Positions 53,674-64,000 of a stretch of DNA of 64,000 nt are shown piece after piece. A program made the position numbers and the translations under genes. The notes under the pieces are model-generated. The model searched no databases and was not told the DNA's origin. It worked only from the letters and a program-made list of their open reading frames with translations. The first letter of the stretch is position 1, and every line of letters starts with the position of its first letter. This stretch comes from Pseudophaeobacter sp. (GTDB lineage Bacteria > Pseudomonadota > Alphaproteobacteria > Rhodobacterales > Rhodobacteraceae): contig JALUXC010000012.1 in the NCBI GenBank assembly GCA_027019165.1, positions 1 to 64,000 on the forward strand. Reading direction: 5' to 3'.

Positions 53674-54111
53674 ATGGCAAAGCTCCCTAATTATGCAGAT
53701 CGATATCGCCGTGCCAAAGGTGCCCGCGCTGCTGTTCGTGTTGCGGGAGCAGGCGGTTTCTCCATCTCGGTGAACACGCTTTTGGCCCTGGCTGCTGTGG
53801 GGGCACTTTTGATGGGCTGCGGCAGCTCCTTCAAGGATCGCACGCTTTATGACGGGATTGCCTTCAAGGCCAAGGCCAAGCCGGTCGATAAGAAAGTCTC
53901 TCGGGCCGATTTCCGGGTTGAGGTCTCCAAGGCGTCGCAGTCCTACAAGGGCGCGCGCCTGGCTGCGCATCACGCAGGTGTGACGTACTGCCTGACAGAT
54001 GCTGGATATGGCACCTCCGAGATCGTGTGGGACGTTGATCCTTATGATCCCGAGGCCGAGCTGCGTCTAGACGGGGATACCGCAGTCTTCCACGGAACCT
54101 GCCAGTCGTGA
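53674..54111 (+). CDS. Predicted lipoprotein/membrane-anchored protein in the nuo operon
   Basis: 145 residues as read from ATG 53674 (AGGAAG upstream). A hydrophobic helix TLLALAAVGALLMGC at about 35-49 ends in a lipobox-like LMGC. The 34 basic residues before it make an unusual signal peptide; an internal GTG at 53770 would give a textbook lipoprotein start, but its ribosome site is weak. The C-terminal part has two further cysteines (TYCLTD and HGTCQS). No family recognised. The following reading frame continues to DUF5333 in the same operon. Confidence 0.6.
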   Translation: MAKLPNYADRYRRAKGARAAVRVAGAGGFSISVNTLLALAAVGALLMGCGSSFKDRTLYDGIAFKAKAKPVDKKVSRADFRVEVSKASQSYKGARLAAHHAGVTYCLTDAGYGTSEIVWDVDPYDPEAELRLDGDTAVFHGTCQS

Positions 54112-54212
54112 GCGATGCGCTTGCATATCCCGGCCTCTGTGGCGGCCCTGCGTTATTGAATAACGTCGGTGATCAGGCGTGGCATGGTCCTTCCAAACGG
54201 AAGGAAACTGTC

Positions 54213-54623
54213 ATGAAACGTCTGATCGTCTGTCTGATGTCGGCTGTAGCCCTGGCTGCAGCCCCGTCGGCTGTCATCGCAAAGCCATCGCTGCGCAGCG
54301 TTGCAGAGATCGAAGAGCCATTGTTCGCGGTCGCCGTTGCCAAAGAGGTCGCCGACCACTGTGACGGTCTGGCCGCCCGCTTCTGGAAAGGCGTGGGGGA
54401 GCTGCGCCGCCTGCGGGCACGGGCCAATGAGCTTGGCTATTCGGACAGCGAAATCAGGGCCTACATCGGCTCCGACGCGGAAAAGGCCCGGATGCGGGCA
54501 AAGGGAGAGGCGCTTTTTACAAGCCGCGGCGTCTCTTACGACAAACCGGAAACATTCTGTGCGTTCGGTCGCGCGGAAATCAAGAAAAACAGCGCGATCG
54601 GCGTGTTACTGAGGGCGAAATAG
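54213..54623 (+). CDS. DUF5333 exported protein in the nuo operon
   Basis: 136 residues with a clear Sec signal peptide (KRLIVCLMSAVALAAAPSAVIA, cleavage near 23). The mature part matches DUF5333: a conserved Cys in VADHCDGLAARFWKGV, ANELGYSDSEIRAYIGS, and a second Cys in PETFCAFGRAEI, likely forming a disulfide. Start at ATG 54213 behind AAGGAAAC. It ends 3 bases before nuoG. Periplasmic location next to complex I is inference; function unknown. Confidence 0.75.
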   Translation: MKRLIVCLMSAVALAAAPSAVIAKPSLRSVAEIEEPLFAVAVAKEVADHCDGLAARFWKGVGELRRLRARANELGYSDSEIRAYIGSDAEKARMRAKGEALFTSRGVSYDKPETFCAFGRAEIKKNSAIGVLLRAK

Positions 54624-54626
54624 ACC

Positions 54627-56642
54627 ATGTCTGACCTCCGCAAGATCAACATTGACGGAACCGAGATCGAGGTGGACGGGGCCATGACCCTGATCCAGGC
54701 CTGTGAAGTGGCTGGCGTGGAAATCCCGCGTTTCTGCTATCACGAGCGCCTGTCCATCGCCGGCAACTGCCGCATGTGCCTGGTCGAAGTCGTCGGCGGC
54801 CCGCCGAAACCCGCCGCCTCCTGCGCCATGCAGGTGCGCGACCTGCGCCCCGGACCCGAAGGTCAGGCGCCTGTGGTCAAAACCAACTCGCCCATGGTGA
54901 AAAAGGCTCGCGAAGGGGTGATGGAGTTCCTCCTTATCAACCACCCGCTTGATTGCCCGATCTGCGATCAGGGCGGCGAATGCGATCTGCAGGATCAGGC
55001 CATGGCCTATGGCGTTGATTTCAGCCGCTTCCGCGAAGCCAAGCGCGCTGTGGACGATCTGGATCTCGGCCCGCTGGTCGGCACCGCCATGACCCGCTGC
55101 ATCAGTTGCACCCGCTGCGTGCGCTTCACCACCGAGGTCGCCGGCATTACCCAGATGGGCCAGACCGGTCGCGGCGAGGATGCGGAAATCACCAGTTACC
55201 TGAACGAGACGCTGGATTCGAACCTGCAGGGTAACATCATTGACCTGTGTCCGGTGGGGGCGCTGACCTCCAAGCCTTACGCCTTTACCGCGCGCCCCTG
55301 GGAGCTGACCAAGACCGAAACCATCGATGTGATGGATGCGCTTGGCTCCAACATCCGGGTAGATACCAAGGGCCGCGAAGTGATGCGTATCCTGCCGCGC
55401 AACCATGACGGCGTGAATGAAGAGTGGATCTCGGACAAGACCCGCTTTGTCTGGGACGGTCTGCGCCGCCAGCGTCTGGATCGCCCCTATGTGCGCATCG
55501 ACGGCAAGCTGAAGCCCGCCACCTGGCCCGAAGCGCTCGCTGCTGCGGCTGCTGCGATGAAGGGCAAGAAAGTCGCCGGTCTGATTGGTGATCTGGTCCC
55601 GGTTGAAGCCGCCTTTGCGCTGAAACAGTTGATCGAAGGGCAGGGGGGCGCCGTTGAGTGCCGCACCGACAATGCGCGTCTTGCCATCGGCAACCGTTCG
55701 GCCTATGTGGGCACGGCGGCAATCGAAGACATCGATGCGGCAGGGGCTATCCTGCTGGTTGGCACCAACCCGCGCGATGAGGCACCGGTTCTGAACGCCC
55801 GCATCCGCAAAGCCTGGGCGAACGGTGCCAATGTGGGCCTGATCGGCGCAGCGGCGGATCTGACCTATGACTACGAGCACATCGGCACCGACCGCGCCGC
55901 TTTGGATGCCGCTGTCAAAAACGCTCACGACATCGCGAACAAGGCACCCGTGATCATCATCGGCCAGGGCGCCCTGCGCGAAGCGGACGGTCTGGCCGTT
56001 ATGGCTAAGGTTCAGGAACTCGCCGCCAAATCCGGCGCCAAGGTTCTGGTACTGCACACGGCAGCGGCCCGCGTGGGTGCAATGGACATTGGTGCCGTGA
56101 CCGAAGGCGGCATGGCAGCGGCGATTGACGGGGCAGAGGTGATCTACAACCTGGGCGCCGACGAGGTCGAAATCGATGCGGGCGCCTTTGTGATCTATCA
56201 GGGCAGCCACGGGGATCGCGGCGCGCATCGCGCCGACGTGATCCTTCCGGGTGCCGCTTACACAGAGGAAAACGGTCTCTTCGTCAACACCGAGGGACGT
56301 CCTCAGCTGGCCATGCGCGCCGGTTTCGCACCGGGTGAAGCCAAAGAAAACTGGGCCATCCTGCGGGCGCTGAGTGCGGAAGTAGACGCCAAGCTGCCTT
56401 ACGACTCGCTGGCGCAGCTGCGCACCGCGCTAATCGCCGAGGTTCCGCATCTCTCCAAGATCGACCAGGTGGTCGAAAACGAGGTTGTGGCGCTGGAAAG
56501 CGAGCCGCTTGGCAAGGCGGACTTCATGCCGGCAGTCAAGGATTTCTACCTGACCAACCCGATTGCGCGCGCCTCGCAGCTGATGGCTGAGCTTTCCGCC
56601 AATGCGAAGGCCCGCAAAACCGACAAGATCGCGGCAGAGTGA
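54627..56642 (+). CDS. nuoG: NADH-quinone oxidoreductase subunit G
   Basis: The 671-residue 75 kDa-type subunit carrying clusters N1b, N4 and N5. N-terminal 2Fe-2S domain with [21 protein letters not shown] (near 36-56), the His-Cys segment with [19 protein letters not shown] near 110-128, and [19 protein letters not shown] near 156-174. The remainder is the molybdopterin-fold domain without cofactor. Length is that of the alphaproteobacterial Nqo3 rather than the longer E. coli NuoG. It overlaps the next small lipoprotein gene by GTGA. Confidence 0.97.
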   Translation: MSDLRKINIDGTEIEVDGAMTLIQACEVAGVEIPRFCYHERLSIAGNCRMCLVEVVGGPPKPAASCAMQVRDLRPGPEGQAPVVKTNSPMVKKAREGVMEFLLINHPLDCPICDQGGECDLQDQAMAYGVDFSRFREAKRAVDDLDLGPLVGTAMTRCISCTRCVRFTTEVAGITQMGQTGRGEDAEITSYLNETLDSNLQGNIIDLCPVGALTSKPYAFTARPWELTKTETIDVMDALGSNIRVDTKGREVMRILPRNHDGVNEEWISDKTRFVWDGLRRQRLDRPYVRIDGKLKPATWPEALAAAAAAMKGKKVAGLIGDLVPVEAAFALKQLIEGQGGAVECRTDNARLAIGNRSAYVGTAAIEDIDAAGAILLVGTNPRDEAPVLNARIRKAWANGANVGLIGAAADLTYDYEHIGTDRAALDAAVKNAHDIANKAPVIIIGQGALREADGLAVMAKVQELAAKSGAKVLVLHTAAARVGAMDIGAVTEGGMAAAIDGAEVIYNLGADEVEIDAGAFVIYQGSHGDRGAHRADVILPGAAYTEENGLFVNTEGRPQLAMRAGFAPGEAKENWAILRALSAEVDAKLPYDSLAQLRTALIAEVPHLSKIDQVVENEVVALESEPLGKADFMPAVKDFYLTNPIARASQLMAELSANAKARKTDKIAAE

Positions 56643-57019
56643 TCCGCGCGGCACTCATATCGTCCCTGATGCTGGGGGCCTGTGCGCAGGCGCCCGGCAC
56701 CGGTGAGGCTGCGCCCCAATACAAAGGGGTGAAGACCAGCCTGCTGAACGGCGATCTGGTGCAGTTCAATGTTGCGATGTCCGGTGCCCGCTCAAGCGCG
56801 GACCTGGATGACTATGCCGAATGTGCGGCCGCGCAATATGCGCTGATCCGGGGTTACGGGTTTGCGCGCCACGTGCGCACAAAAATGAAACAAGAGGGTG
56901 GCAATCAGACCGCAGATGCTGTCTACACCATCTCGCCTGCCCTCCCGCGCGGTCTGCGCACCATCGACGCCGAAGTCGTGGTGGCGGATTGCAAGGCAAA
57001 CGGAATACCCACGGTGTGA
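56639..57019 (+). CDS. Small predicted lipoprotein in the nuo operon
   Basis: 126 residues with a lipoprotein signal ([15 protein letters not shown], lipobox LGAC, Cys15). Starts at a GTG overlapping the nuoG stop (GTGA), so it is translationally coupled. The mature part has [43 protein letters not shown] and ends with [16 protein letters not shown]; the two cysteines (in YAECAAA and VADCKAN) could pair. No family recognised with confidence. Its lodging between nuoG and nuoH suggests an envelope partner of complex I. Confidence 0.65.
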   Translation: MIRAALISSLMLGACAQAPGTGEAAPQYKGVKTSLLNGDLVQFNVAMSGARSSADLDDYAECAAAQYALIRGYGFARHVRTKMKQEGGNQTADAVYTISPALPRGLRTIDAEVVVADCKANGIPTV

Positions 57020-57025
57020 GGACCT

Positions 57026-58063
57026 ATGGCTGAATTCTTTAACACCCCCGGCGGCATCGCCATTCTGATACTGGCGCAAGTGCTTGCAGTTGTTGCCTTT
57101 GTCATGATTTCGCTTCTGTTCCTCGTTTATGGGGACCGCAAAATCTGGGCGGCGGTGCAGATGCGCCGGGGCCCCAACGTAGTCGGCGTCTATGGCCTGC
57201 TGCAATCGGTGGCCGACGCGCTGAAATACGTGGTGAAAGAGGTGGTCATTCCCGCCGGTGCGGACCGTACGGTCTTCATCCTGGCGCCGCTGACCTCATT
57301 CGTTTTGGCGATGATCGCCTGGGCGGTGATCCCCTTCAACGATGGCTGGGTTCTGTCGGACATAAACGTGGCGATCCTCTATGTTTTCGCGGTCTCCTCG
57401 CTTGAGGTCTACGGCGTGATCATGGGCGGCTGGGCGTCGAACTCGAAATATCCGTTCCTTGGCTCTTTGCGCTCTGCCGCGCAGATGATTTCCTACGAGG
57501 TCTCTATCGGCCTGATCATCATCGGTGTGATCCTGTCGACTGGCTCGATGAACTTTGGTGACATCGTGCGCGCGCAGGATGGCAATGCGGGCCTGTTCAA
57601 CTGGTATTGGCTGCCGCATTTCCCGATGGTGTTCCTGTTCTTCATCTCGGCGCTCGCGGAAACCAACCGCCCGCCGTTCGACCTGCCCGAGGCGGAATCC
57701 GAACTGGTTGCGGGCTATCAGGTGGAGTATTCGGCAACGCCCTTCCTTCTGTTCATGGCAGGTGAATATATCGCCATCTTCCTGATGTGCGCCCTGACCT
57801 CGCTGTTGTTCTTTGGTGGTTGGCTGTCCCCGATCCCGGGACTGCCCGACGGCGTTCTGTGGATGGTCGCCAAGATGGCCTTCTTCTTCTTCCTCTTCGC
57901 AATGGTGAAGGCGATCACCCCGCGCTATCGCTATGACCAGCTGATGCGCCTTGGCTGGAAGGTCTTCCTGCCCTTCTCCCTGGTCTGGGTGGTCTTCGTC
58001 GCCTTCGCCGCAAAATTCGACTGGTTCTGGGGGGCATTTGCCCGCTGGACAACTGGGGGCTGA
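57026..58063 (+). CDS. nuoH: NADH-quinone oxidoreductase subunit H
   Basis: 345 residues, eight or nine membrane helices, linking the quinone site to the membrane arm. Signatures: [28 protein letters not shown] (in the 35-62 region), the acidic loop [31 protein letters not shown] near 208-238, and [20 protein letters not shown] near the end. Six bases after the upstream lipoprotein gene. Confidence 0.97.
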   Translation: MAEFFNTPGGIAILILAQVLAVVAFVMISLLFLVYGDRKIWAAVQMRRGPNVVGVYGLLQSVADALKYVVKEVVIPAGADRTVFILAPLTSFVLAMIAWAVIPFNDGWVLSDINVAILYVFAVSSLEVYGVIMGGWASNSKYPFLGSLRSAAQMISYEVSIGLIIIGVILSTGSMNFGDIVRAQDGNAGLFNWYWLPHFPMVFLFFISALAETNRPPFDLPEAESELVAGYQVEYSATPFLLFMAGEYIAIFLMCALTSLLFFGGWLSPIPGLPDGVLWMVAKMAFFFFLFAMVKAITPRYRYDQLMRLGWKVFLPFSLVWVVFVAFAAKFDWFWGAFARWTTGG

Positions 58064-58065
58064 TC

Positions 58066-58560
58066 ATGACTCAGATCGACTATACCCGCGCCGCAAAGTA
58101 TTTCCTGCTGCAGGATTTCTGGGTCGGCTTCAAACTGGGGCTGAAGTATTTCTTCGCCCCCAAGGCTACGGTGAATTACCCGCATGAAAAGGGCCCGCTG
58201 AGCCCCCGTTTCCGCGGTGAGCACGCCCTGCGCCGGTATCCCAATGGCGAGGAACGCTGCATCGCCTGCAAACTGTGCGAGGCCGTCTGTCCCGCGCAGG
58301 CGATCACCATCGATGCCGAACCGCGCGAGGACGGCAGCCGCCGCACCACGCGTTACGACATCGACATGACGAAATGCATCTACTGCGGTTTCTGCCAGGA
58401 AGCCTGCCCGGTGGATGCCATCGTGGAGGGGCCGAATTTCGAATTCGCCACCGAAACCCGCGAAGAGCTGTTCTACGACAAGGAAAAGCTGCTTTCGAAC
58501 GGGGAGCGCTGGGAAGCCGAGATCGCCCGCAACCTGGAAATCGACGCACCCTACCGGTGA
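58066..58560 (+). CDS. nuoI: NADH-quinone oxidoreductase subunit I
   Basis: A 164-residue subunit with two 4Fe-4S clusters (N6a, N6b) bound by [16 protein letters not shown] and [16 protein letters not shown], in the order typical of TYKY subunits. An N-terminal helix anchors it beside NuoH. Begins 2 bases after nuoH. Confidence 0.97.
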   Translation: MTQIDYTRAAKYFLLQDFWVGFKLGLKYFFAPKATVNYPHEKGPLSPRFRGEHALRRYPNGEERCIACKLCEAVCPAQAITIDAEPREDGSRRTTRYDIDMTKCIYCGFCQEACPVDAIVEGPNFEFATETREELFYDKEKLLSNGERWEAEIARNLEIDAPYR

Positions 58561-58568
58561 TGTGAGAG

Positions 58569-58988
58569 ATGAGCGAGCCAAAGAACCCCTTTGAGGCCAT
58601 GATGGCCCAGGCCCATGAGATGGCAAAAGCGTTCAATCCGGCGCTTGAGCATTTCTCGCCTGCCGAGGCCATGAAAGGGTTCGAGGCTCTGTGGCCGACC
58701 ATGCCCAAGGAGGCCATGGAACTGATGTTCGGCAAGACCGTCAACAAGGACGGTCTGGATGCCAAGACCCGCCTGCTTCTGACGCTGGCGGGGCTAACCA
58801 TGCAAGGCGCTCAGGCGGACACCGCCCTGCGCCAGACCGTGCGCCACGCCATCGAGGCGGGCGCGAAGAAACAAGAGATCGTTGAAACGATCGGACAGAT
58901 GTCGGTCTTTGCCGGCATTCCGGCCATGACCCGCGCGCTGGAGTTGGCGCAGGAGGTCATGGACGACAAAAGGGACGATGAGACATGA
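58569..58988 (+). CDS. Carboxymuconolactone decarboxylase-like protein in the nuo operon
   Basis: 139 residues, helical, matching the CMD family core: [18 protein letters not shown] near 62-79, [31 protein letters not shown] near 89-119. The protein has no cysteine at all, so it lacks the CxxC of AhpD-type peroxidase partners and is more like the decarboxylase/gamma-subunit branch or a scaffold. Positioned between nuoI and nuoJ, overlapping the nuoJ start by ATGA. Activity unknown. Confidence 0.78.
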   Translation: MSEPKNPFEAMMAQAHEMAKAFNPALEHFSPAEAMKGFEALWPTMPKEAMELMFGKTVNKDGLDAKTRLLLTLAGLTMQGAQADTALRQTVRHAIEAGAKKQEIVETIGQMSVFAGIPAMTRALELAQEVMDDKRDDET

Positions 58989-59587
58989 GCGTTTTTGCCT
59001 TCTACCTCTTCGCCATAAGCGCCATCACCGGCGGGCTGTTCACTGTGATCAGCCGTCAGCCGGTGCATTCGGTGCTGTGGCTGATCCTGGCCTTTATTTC
59101 CTCGGCCGGGCTGTTCGTGCTTCTGGGGGCGGAATTCGTCGCCATGCTGCTGGTCATCGTCTACGTGGGGGCGGTCGCGGTTCTGTTCCTCTTCGTGGTG
59201 ATGATGCTGGATGTGGATTTTGCCGAGCTGAAGGCCGAAATGGCCCGCTACATGCCGGTTGCCTTGCTGATCGGCCTCGTGATCCTGATGCAGTTCGTCA
59301 TGGCCTACGGTGCCTGGGAAAGCGCACCGCTCGCCTCGGACCTGATCGCGCAGCCGGTTCCAGCGGACAAGCACAACACCGAGGCGCTCGGCCTCATCAT
59401 ATATGATCAATATTTCCTTCTGTTCCAGCTGGCGGGCCTGATCCTGCTGGTGGCCATGATCGGCGCCATCGTGCTGACCCTGCGCCACCGCAAGGACGTC
59501 AAGCGTCAGGACGTTGTCGCCCAGATGATGCGCGACCCGGCCAAGGCGATGGAACTCAAGGACGTGAAACCGGGGCAGGGGCTGTGA
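58985..59587 (+). CDS. nuoJ: NADH-quinone oxidoreductase subunit J
   Basis: A 200-residue membrane subunit with five helices. Conserved [40 protein letters not shown] block near 38-75 includes the glutamate and glycine residues of the broken third helix that couples redox to proton movement. Overlaps the CMD gene at its start (ATGA) and the next gene at its end (GTGA). Confidence 0.96.
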   Translation: MSVFAFYLFAISAITGGLFTVISRQPVHSVLWLILAFISSAGLFVLLGAEFVAMLLVIVYVGAVAVLFLFVVMMLDVDFAELKAEMARYMPVALLIGLVILMQFVMAYGAWESAPLASDLIAQPVPADKHNTEALGLIIYDQYFLLFQLAGLILLVAMIGAIVLTLRHRKDVKRQDVVAQMMRDPAKAMELKDVKPGQGL

Positions 59588-60165
59588 AGATACGCAAGTC
59601 CATATCAAAATTCCTGGTGGCCATTGCCATTGCGGGTGCGCCGGTTCCGACGTTGGCTTGTATCTATGCCGAGGAACAGCGGTCAGCCAGTGAAGTGCGG
59701 GCCGACAGCAAGCCGGTTGCCGTTGATCGGCGCTGCCGGATGATCAATGGCGGAGCTTATGACGATCAGAGGCTGGGTGAGGCCGTTCAGCTTGATGACG
59801 GACGCTTCTTTCAGGTCATCAACGAAAACTCCGCGAAAGTTCTGCTGGGCGATTGCAACACTCGAGAAGTGACAATTCTGCTGGGGCCGGAAACGATCAT
59901 TGGGGAAACGAGCTGCGGACCACAAGCCGTTTATGCGCCACTTGTTGGGGACCAAGCGCCGTTTTCTCTGAACGCGGGAAAAGATCTTCACGAACTGGTT
60001 GACGTGGCAGCTGCCGCCGGGGCTCGTGAGCTGAACCCCAACACTCAGTTCTTCGAGTTTTCAATTAACTTGACTGAGACACACAAGGTAGGTCGGGGCG
60101 ATCGTTTTGATCTGCTGTGCGGGTGCAAAGTCTTCTACCCCAACTCGCCGGGAGCGAAATCATGA
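59584..60165 (+). CDS. Exported cysteine-containing protein inserted between nuoJ and nuoK
   Basis: 193 residues starting at GTG 59584 inside the nuoJ stop. A signal peptide is likely ([24 protein letters not shown]), with cleavage near 25. The mature protein has six cysteines (including CGC near the C-terminus) suited to disulfides, and no recognised domain. Base composition is lower than flanks (29 of 60 G+C in each of two lines sampled). It ends overlapping the nuoK start as ATGA. Neither the family nor a role is known; it looks like a later arrival in an otherwise conserved operon. Confidence 0.6.
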   Translation: MKIRKSISKFLVAIAIAGAPVPTLACIYAEEQRSASEVRADSKPVAVDRRCRMINGGAYDDQRLGEAVQLDDGRFFQVINENSAKVLLGDCNTREVTILLGPETIIGETSCGPQAVYAPLVGDQAPFSLNAGKDLHELVDVAAAAGARELNPNTQFFEFSINLTETHKVGRGDRFDLLCGCKVFYPNSPGAKS

Positions 60166-60467
60166 TAGGACTTGAACATTATCTCACTGTTGCGGCGACG
60201 CTGTTCGTCATTGGGATCTTTGGTCTGTTCCTGAACCGCAAGAACGTGATCATCCTGCTGATGAGCATCGAATTGATGCTGCTGGCGGTGAACATCAATC
60301 TTGTGGCTTTCTCCAGCTTCCTTGGCGATCTGGTGGGGCAGGTCTTTACCTTGTTCGTGCTGACCGTGGCCGCCGCCGAGGCTGCCATTGGCCTTGCGAT
60401 CCTGGTTTGCTTCTTCCGCAACCGCGGCACCATCGCCGTCGAAGACATCAACGTGATGAAGGGCTAA
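60162..60467 (+). CDS. nuoK: NADH-quinone oxidoreductase subunit K
   Basis: A 101-residue, three-helix membrane subunit homologous to MrpC. Helix 2 has [23 protein letters not shown] with the key glutamate in SIELM, helix 3 has [23 protein letters not shown] with the second. Start at ATG 60162, giving the expected length. Six bases before nuoL. Confidence 0.96.
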   Translation: MIGLEHYLTVAATLFVIGIFGLFLNRKNVIILLMSIELMLLAVNINLVAFSSFLGDLVGQVFTLFVLTVAAAEAAIGLAILVCFFRNRGTIAVEDINVMKG

Positions 60468-60473
60468 AGCGTC

Positions 60474-62576
60474 ATGGAACAAATCCTTCTCTTTGCCCCC
60501 TTGGTCGGGGCAGTGATCTGCGGCTTTGGCTGGAAGTTCATAGGCGAAAAGGCGGCGATGATCACGGCCACGGGGCTGCTGTTCCTCTCTGCCGTGCTGT
60601 CCTGGACCGTTTTTCTGACCTTTGATGGCACTACACAAAACATCGAGATCCTGCGCTGGATCGAAAGCGGATCGCTCTCGACCTCCTGGGGGATCCGGCT
60701 GGACCGCCTGACCGCGATCATGCTGATCGTTGTCACCACGGTCTCCAGCCTCGTGCACCTCTACTCCTTTGGCTACATGGATCACGATCCGCAGTGGAAG
60801 GACGGCGAAAGCTACAAGCCGCGCTTCTTTGCCTACCTGTCCTTCTTCACCTTCGCGATGCTGATGCTGGTGACCTCGGACAACCTGGTGCAGATGTTCT
60901 TTGGCTGGGAAGGCGTGGGCGTTGCCTCTTACCTGCTGATCGGTTTTTACTACCGCAAGCCCTCGGCCAATGCGGCGGCGATGAAGGCCTTCATTGTCAA
61001 CCGGGTCGGTGACTTCGGCTTTGCGCTCGGCATCTTTGGTCTGTTCCTTCTGACCGACAGCATCAGCTTCAACGACATCTTCGCGGCAACGCCCGAGATC
61101 GCCGAAACCCAGCTCACCTTCCTATGGGGCGAATGGAACGCGGCGAACCTTCTGGCGGTGCTGCTGTTCATCGGCGCCATGGGTAAATCGGCACAGCTGA
61201 TCCTGCACACCTGGCTGCCAGACGCGATGGAAGGCCCGACGCCTGTGTCGGCTCTGATCCACGCCGCAACCATGGTGACCGCCGGTGTCTTCCTTGTGTG
61301 CCGCATGTCGCCACTGATGGAGGTTGCTCCGCAAGCGACTATGTTCATCACCGTGCTGGGTGCGACGACGGCCTTCTTTGCCGCCACCGTGGGTCTGGTA
61401 CAGACCGACATCAAGCGCGTCATCGCCTACTCCACCTGTTCGCAGCTAGGCTACATGTTCGTGGCGGCTGGTGTTGGCATGTATTCGGCGGCGATGTTCC
61501 ACCTGTTCACCCACGCCTTCTTCAAGGCGATGCTGTTCCTTGGCGCGGGCTCGGTCATTCATGCGATGCACCACGAGCAGGACATGATGAACTACGGCGG
61601 TCTGCGCAAAAAGATCCCCTATACCTTTGCCGCGATGATGATCGGCACGCTGGCCATCACCGGCGTCGGTATTCCGCTCACCCACTTTGGCTTTGCCGGT
61701 TTCCTGTCAAAAGATGCGATCATCGAAAGCGCCTATGCGGGCGGGTCGATGTATGGCTTCTGGCTCTTGGTGATTGCTGCCGCGATGACGTCTTTCTACT
61801 CGTGGCGTCTGATCTTCCTGACCTTCTACGGCAAACCGCGCGGCGACAAGCATACGCATGATCATGCGCATGAAAGCCCGATGGTCATGCTGATCCCGCT
61901 GGGTGTTCTGGCGCTGGGTGCGGTCTTCTCGGGTATGATCTGGTACAACAGCTTCTTTGGTCACACCGATACCGTCGGCAAGTTCTACGGCATTCCCTAC
62001 GCGGAAGCCTCGGGCGAAGGTCACGGCGATGCCCATGGCGAAACTGCGGCACATGGTGAGGCGAATGACGATCACGGCGACGCTGCAAAGGGCGAACATC
62101 ACTATGTGTTCACCGGCAAACCGGGCGAGGGTGCCCTCTATATCGCGCCGGACAACCATGTGCTCGACGATGCGCATGCCGCGCCTTGGCAGGTCAAGAC
62201 AGCGCCGTTCTTTGCCATGCTTGGCGGTCTGATCATGGCGCTGTGGTTCTACATCTGGAACCCCTCTTTGCCGGCGCGCCTGGCCGAGAACCAGCGTCCT
62301 TTGTATCTGTTCCTCAAGAACAAATGGTACTTTGATGAGCTTTATGACGCGATCTTTGTCAAACCCGCCATTGCGATCGGCCGCTTCTTCTGGAAGAAGG
62401 GCGACGGCAAGACGATCGACGGCTTCCTGAACGGTGTGGCCATGGGCATTGTGCCCTTCTTCACCCGTCTCGCTGGTCGGGCCCAGTCCGGCTTCATCTT
62501 TACCTATGCCTTCTGGATGGTGCTGGGCATTGCCGCCCTTGTCACCTGGATGTCGATCGGCGGAGGAGCGCACTGA
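60474..62576 (+). CDS. nuoL: NADH-quinone oxidoreductase subunit L
   Basis: A 700-residue antiporter-like subunit at the far end of the membrane arm. Proton-channel core includes [65 protein letters not shown] and the discontinuous-helix lysines; the C-terminal part should form the long lateral helix. Two His-rich segments are unusual: KHTHDHAHE near 459-467 and a stretch with alternating GH/DH near 511-542. Overlaps nuoM by TGATG. Confidence 0.97.
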   Translation: MEQILLFAPLVGAVICGFGWKFIGEKAAMITATGLLFLSAVLSWTVFLTFDGTTQNIEILRWIESGSLSTSWGIRLDRLTAIMLIVVTTVSSLVHLYSFGYMDHDPQWKDGESYKPRFFAYLSFFTFAMLMLVTSDNLVQMFFGWEGVGVASYLLIGFYYRKPSANAAAMKAFIVNRVGDFGFALGIFGLFLLTDSISFNDIFAATPEIAETQLTFLWGEWNAANLLAVLLFIGAMGKSAQLILHTWLPDAMEGPTPVSALIHAATMVTAGVFLVCRMSPLMEVAPQATMFITVLGATTAFFAATVGLVQTDIKRVIAYSTCSQLGYMFVAAGVGMYSAAMFHLFTHAFFKAMLFLGAGSVIHAMHHEQDMMNYGGLRKKIPYTFAAMMIGTLAITGVGIPLTHFGFAGFLSKDAIIESAYAGGSMYGFWLLVIAAAMTSFYSWRLIFLTFYGKPRGDKHTHDHAHESPMVMLIPLGVLALGAVFSGMIWYNSFFGHTDTVGKFYGIPYAEASGEGHGDAHGETAAHGEANDDHGDAAKGEHHYVFTGKPGEGALYIAPDNHVLDDAHAAPWQVKTAPFFAMLGGLIMALWFYIWNPSLPARLAENQRPLYLFLKNKWYFDELYDAIFVKPAIAIGRFFWKKGDGKTIDGFLNGVAMGIVPFFTRLAGRAQSGFIFTYAFWMVLGIAALVTWMSIGGGAH

Positions 62577-64000
62577 TGGACAACATCCTTTCTATTGTCA
62601 CCTTTATCCCGGCTTTTGCGGCGGGCCTGATGGCCCTGCTGCTCCGGGGGGATGACGCAGCGGGACAACGCAACGCCAAATGGATCGCGCTCCTGGCGAC
62701 ATCGATCACCTTTTTGGCCTCGCTGTCGATCTACGCGAACTTTGACCCTGACAATACGGGCTTTCAGTTTGTCGAAGAGGCCGAGTGGATCTTTGGCCTG
62801 AAGTACAAGATGGGCGTTGACGGCATCTCGGTGCTCTTCGTGATGCTGACGACCTTTGTGATGCCGCTGACCATTCTGGCCAGCTGGAACGTCACCACCC
62901 GCGTCAAGGAATACATGGTGGCCTTCCTGCTGCTTGAGACCCTGATGCTGGGCGTCTTCATGGCGCTGGATCTGGTGCTCTTCTACCTGTTCTTTGAGGC
63001 GGGCCTGATCCCGATGTTCCTGATCATCGGAATCTGGGGCGGCAAGGAGCGCATCTACGCGTCGTTCAAGTTCTTCCTCTACACCTTCTTCGGATCGGTG
63101 CTGATGCTGGTCGCCATGGTCGCCATGTATGCAGATGCGGGCACCACGGATATCGAAACCCTGCTGACGCACAGCTTCTCGGCAGCCAGCTTTGATGTCC
63201 TTGGCATCCATGTTGTGGGCGGCATGCAGACCCTGATGTTCCTGGCTTTCTTTGCCTCCTTTGCGGTGAAGATGCCGATGTGGCCGGTGCACACCTGGCT
63301 GCCGGATGCGCACGTGCAGGCGCCGACGGCCGGTTCGGTCGTGCTGGCGGCGATCCTGTTGAAAATGGGCGGCTACGGGTTTCTGCGCTTCTCCTTGCCG
63401 ATGTTCCCGGTGGGCACGGATGTGATGACCGATTTGGTGCTCTGGATGTCGGCCATCGCTGTTGTCTACACCTCGCTGGTTGCAATGGTGCAGGAGGACA
63501 TGAAAAAGCTGATCGCTTATTCCTCGGTTGCGCATATGGGTTTTGTCACCATGGGCATCTTTGCCGCCAACCAGCAGGGCGTTGATGGCGCGATCTTCCA
63601 GATGCTGAGCCACGGCTTCATCTCGGCAGCGCTGTTCCTCTGTGTGGGCGTCATCTATGACCGGATGCACACCCGCGACATCGACGCCTATGGCGGCCTT
63701 GTGATCCGCATGCCGGCCTATGCGCTGGTCTTCATGTTCTTCACCATGGGCAACGTGGGCCTGCCGGGCACTTCGGGCTTTGTCGGTGAATTCCTGACCC
63801 TGATGGGCACCTTCCAGAAAAACACCTGGGTTGCGGCCGTTGCCGCGACCGGCGTGATCTTCTCGGCGGGCTATGCCCTGTGGCTCTATCGCCGCGTGGT
63901 CTTTGGCGATCTCATCAAAGAGAGCCTCAAGACCATCAAGGACATGGACGCACGTGAGCGGTTCATCTTTGCACCGCTGGTGGTGATGACCATCCTGCTG
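62576..64000 (+). CDS. nuoM: NADH-quinone oxidoreductase subunit M (3' end beyond window)
   Basis: The first 475 codons of nuoM, open to the end of the window. An antiporter-like proton-pumping subunit, with [24 protein letters not shown] near 125-148 containing the conserved membrane glutamate, [34 protein letters not shown] near 239-272 with key lysine and histidine, and [16 protein letters not shown]. Starts in TGATG overlap with nuoL. nuoN is expected next. Confidence 0.96.
   Translation, partial: MDNILSIVTFIPAFAAGLMALLLRGDDAAGQRNAKWIALLATSITFLASLSIYANFDPDNTGFQFVEEAEWIFGLKYKMGVDGISVLFVMLTTFVMPLTILASWNVTTRVKEYMVAFLLLETLMLGVFMALDLVLFYLFFEAGLIPMFLIIGIWGGKERIYASFKFFLYTFFGSVLMLVAMVAMYADAGTTDIETLLTHSFSAASFDVLGIHVVGGMQTLMFLAFFASFAVKMPMWPVHTWLPDAHVQAPTAGSVVLAAILLKMGGYGFLRFSLPMFPVGTDVMTDLVLWMSAIAVVYTSLVAMVQEDMKKLIAYSSVAHMGFVTMGIFAANQQGVDGAIFQMLSHGFISAALFLCVGVIYDRMHTRDIDAYGGLVIRMPAYALVFMFFTMGNVGLPGTSGFVGEFLTLMGTFQKNTWVAAVAATGVIFSAGYALWLYRRVVFGDLIKESLKTIKDMDARERFIFAPLVVMTILL

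Noticed and set aside
51950-53680. 576-codon minus-strand open frame opposite nuoF
   Set aside because: Antisense to nuoE/DUF5337/nuoF, all strongly conserved; no own features.
1-64000. CRISPR arrays, tRNA or rRNA genes, prophage
   Set aside because: No regularly spaced repeats, no tRNA cloverleaf or rRNA-like sequence, and no phage structural genes were noticed on reading both strands; short RNA genes cannot be fully excluded by eye.

Overview
The window looks like about 64 kb of chromosome from a roseobacter-group member of the Rhodobacteraceae (Alphaproteobacteria). This is judged from gene content and protein style, not from a database search. The pointers are high GC, an alphaproteobacterial 14-gene type complex I operon studded with DUF5337/DUF5333-type accessory genes, a NuoE with a long C-terminal extension, a one-piece PntA, and a marine-heterotroph set of amino-acid and peptide catabolism genes. 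Apart from a sliver of an insertion sequence at the extreme left end, nearly all of it reads as stable chromosomal backbone.

Left part (1-15 kb): the 5' end of an IS transposase abuts a small DUF5071 gene. An isoquinoline-oxidoreductase-type molybdenum enzyme (iorAB) is divergent from a TetR regulator, with a dense array of TGTCA half-sites between them. Next come tryptophan catabolism genes (kynA, kynU), an SDR dehydrogenase, an exported metallo-beta-lactamase-fold protein whose metal motif is degenerate, an isoprenylcysteine-methyltransferase-type membrane protein, the proton-translocating transhydrogenase pntAB, a DUF3422 membrane protein, and a YeeE/YedE sulfur-compound permease that overlaps it tail to tail.

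Middle part (15-37 kb): a peptide-type ABC importer is split across a divergent promoter region. The binding protein and two permeases run left; a fused double ATPase runs right and is followed by an ArgE-like deacylase and three tandem M20 amidohydrolase paralogues. Together they suggest uptake and hydrolysis of peptides or N-acylated amino acids. Then follow moaA-waaA-glycosyltransferase, a lipoprotein, glmU-glmS-DNA alkylation repair, gph, and a convergent pair made of a DegT aminotransferase and a KpsC/KpsS-like capsule protein.

Right part (37-64 kb): a leucine/isovalerate degradation locus (liuA, acyl-CoA synthetase, liuB, liuD, liuE, liuC) has its own promoter/operator. It is interrupted by an opposite-strand ompW with an FNR-like box, and carries a low-GC HEPN-motif gene and an ASCH-domain gene inside the operon. 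It ends at a clear terminator. The complex I operon then begins: nuoA-B-C-D-E, DUF5337, nuoF, lipoprotein, DUF5333, nuoG, lipoprotein, nuoH, nuoI, carboxymuconolactone-decarboxylase-like, nuoJ, secreted Cys-rich protein, nuoK, nuoL, and nuoM cut by the window end.

Functionally, amino-acid and peptide catabolism (kyn, M20, liu) yields NADH, electrons and acyl-CoA that feed complex I, and PntAB links NADH to NADPH. The most interesting unexplained items are the HEPN-motif gene spliced into the liu operon with start/stop overlaps intact, the six non-subunit genes inside nuo, the NuoE helix-hairpin-helix tail, and the ABC/M20 locus.
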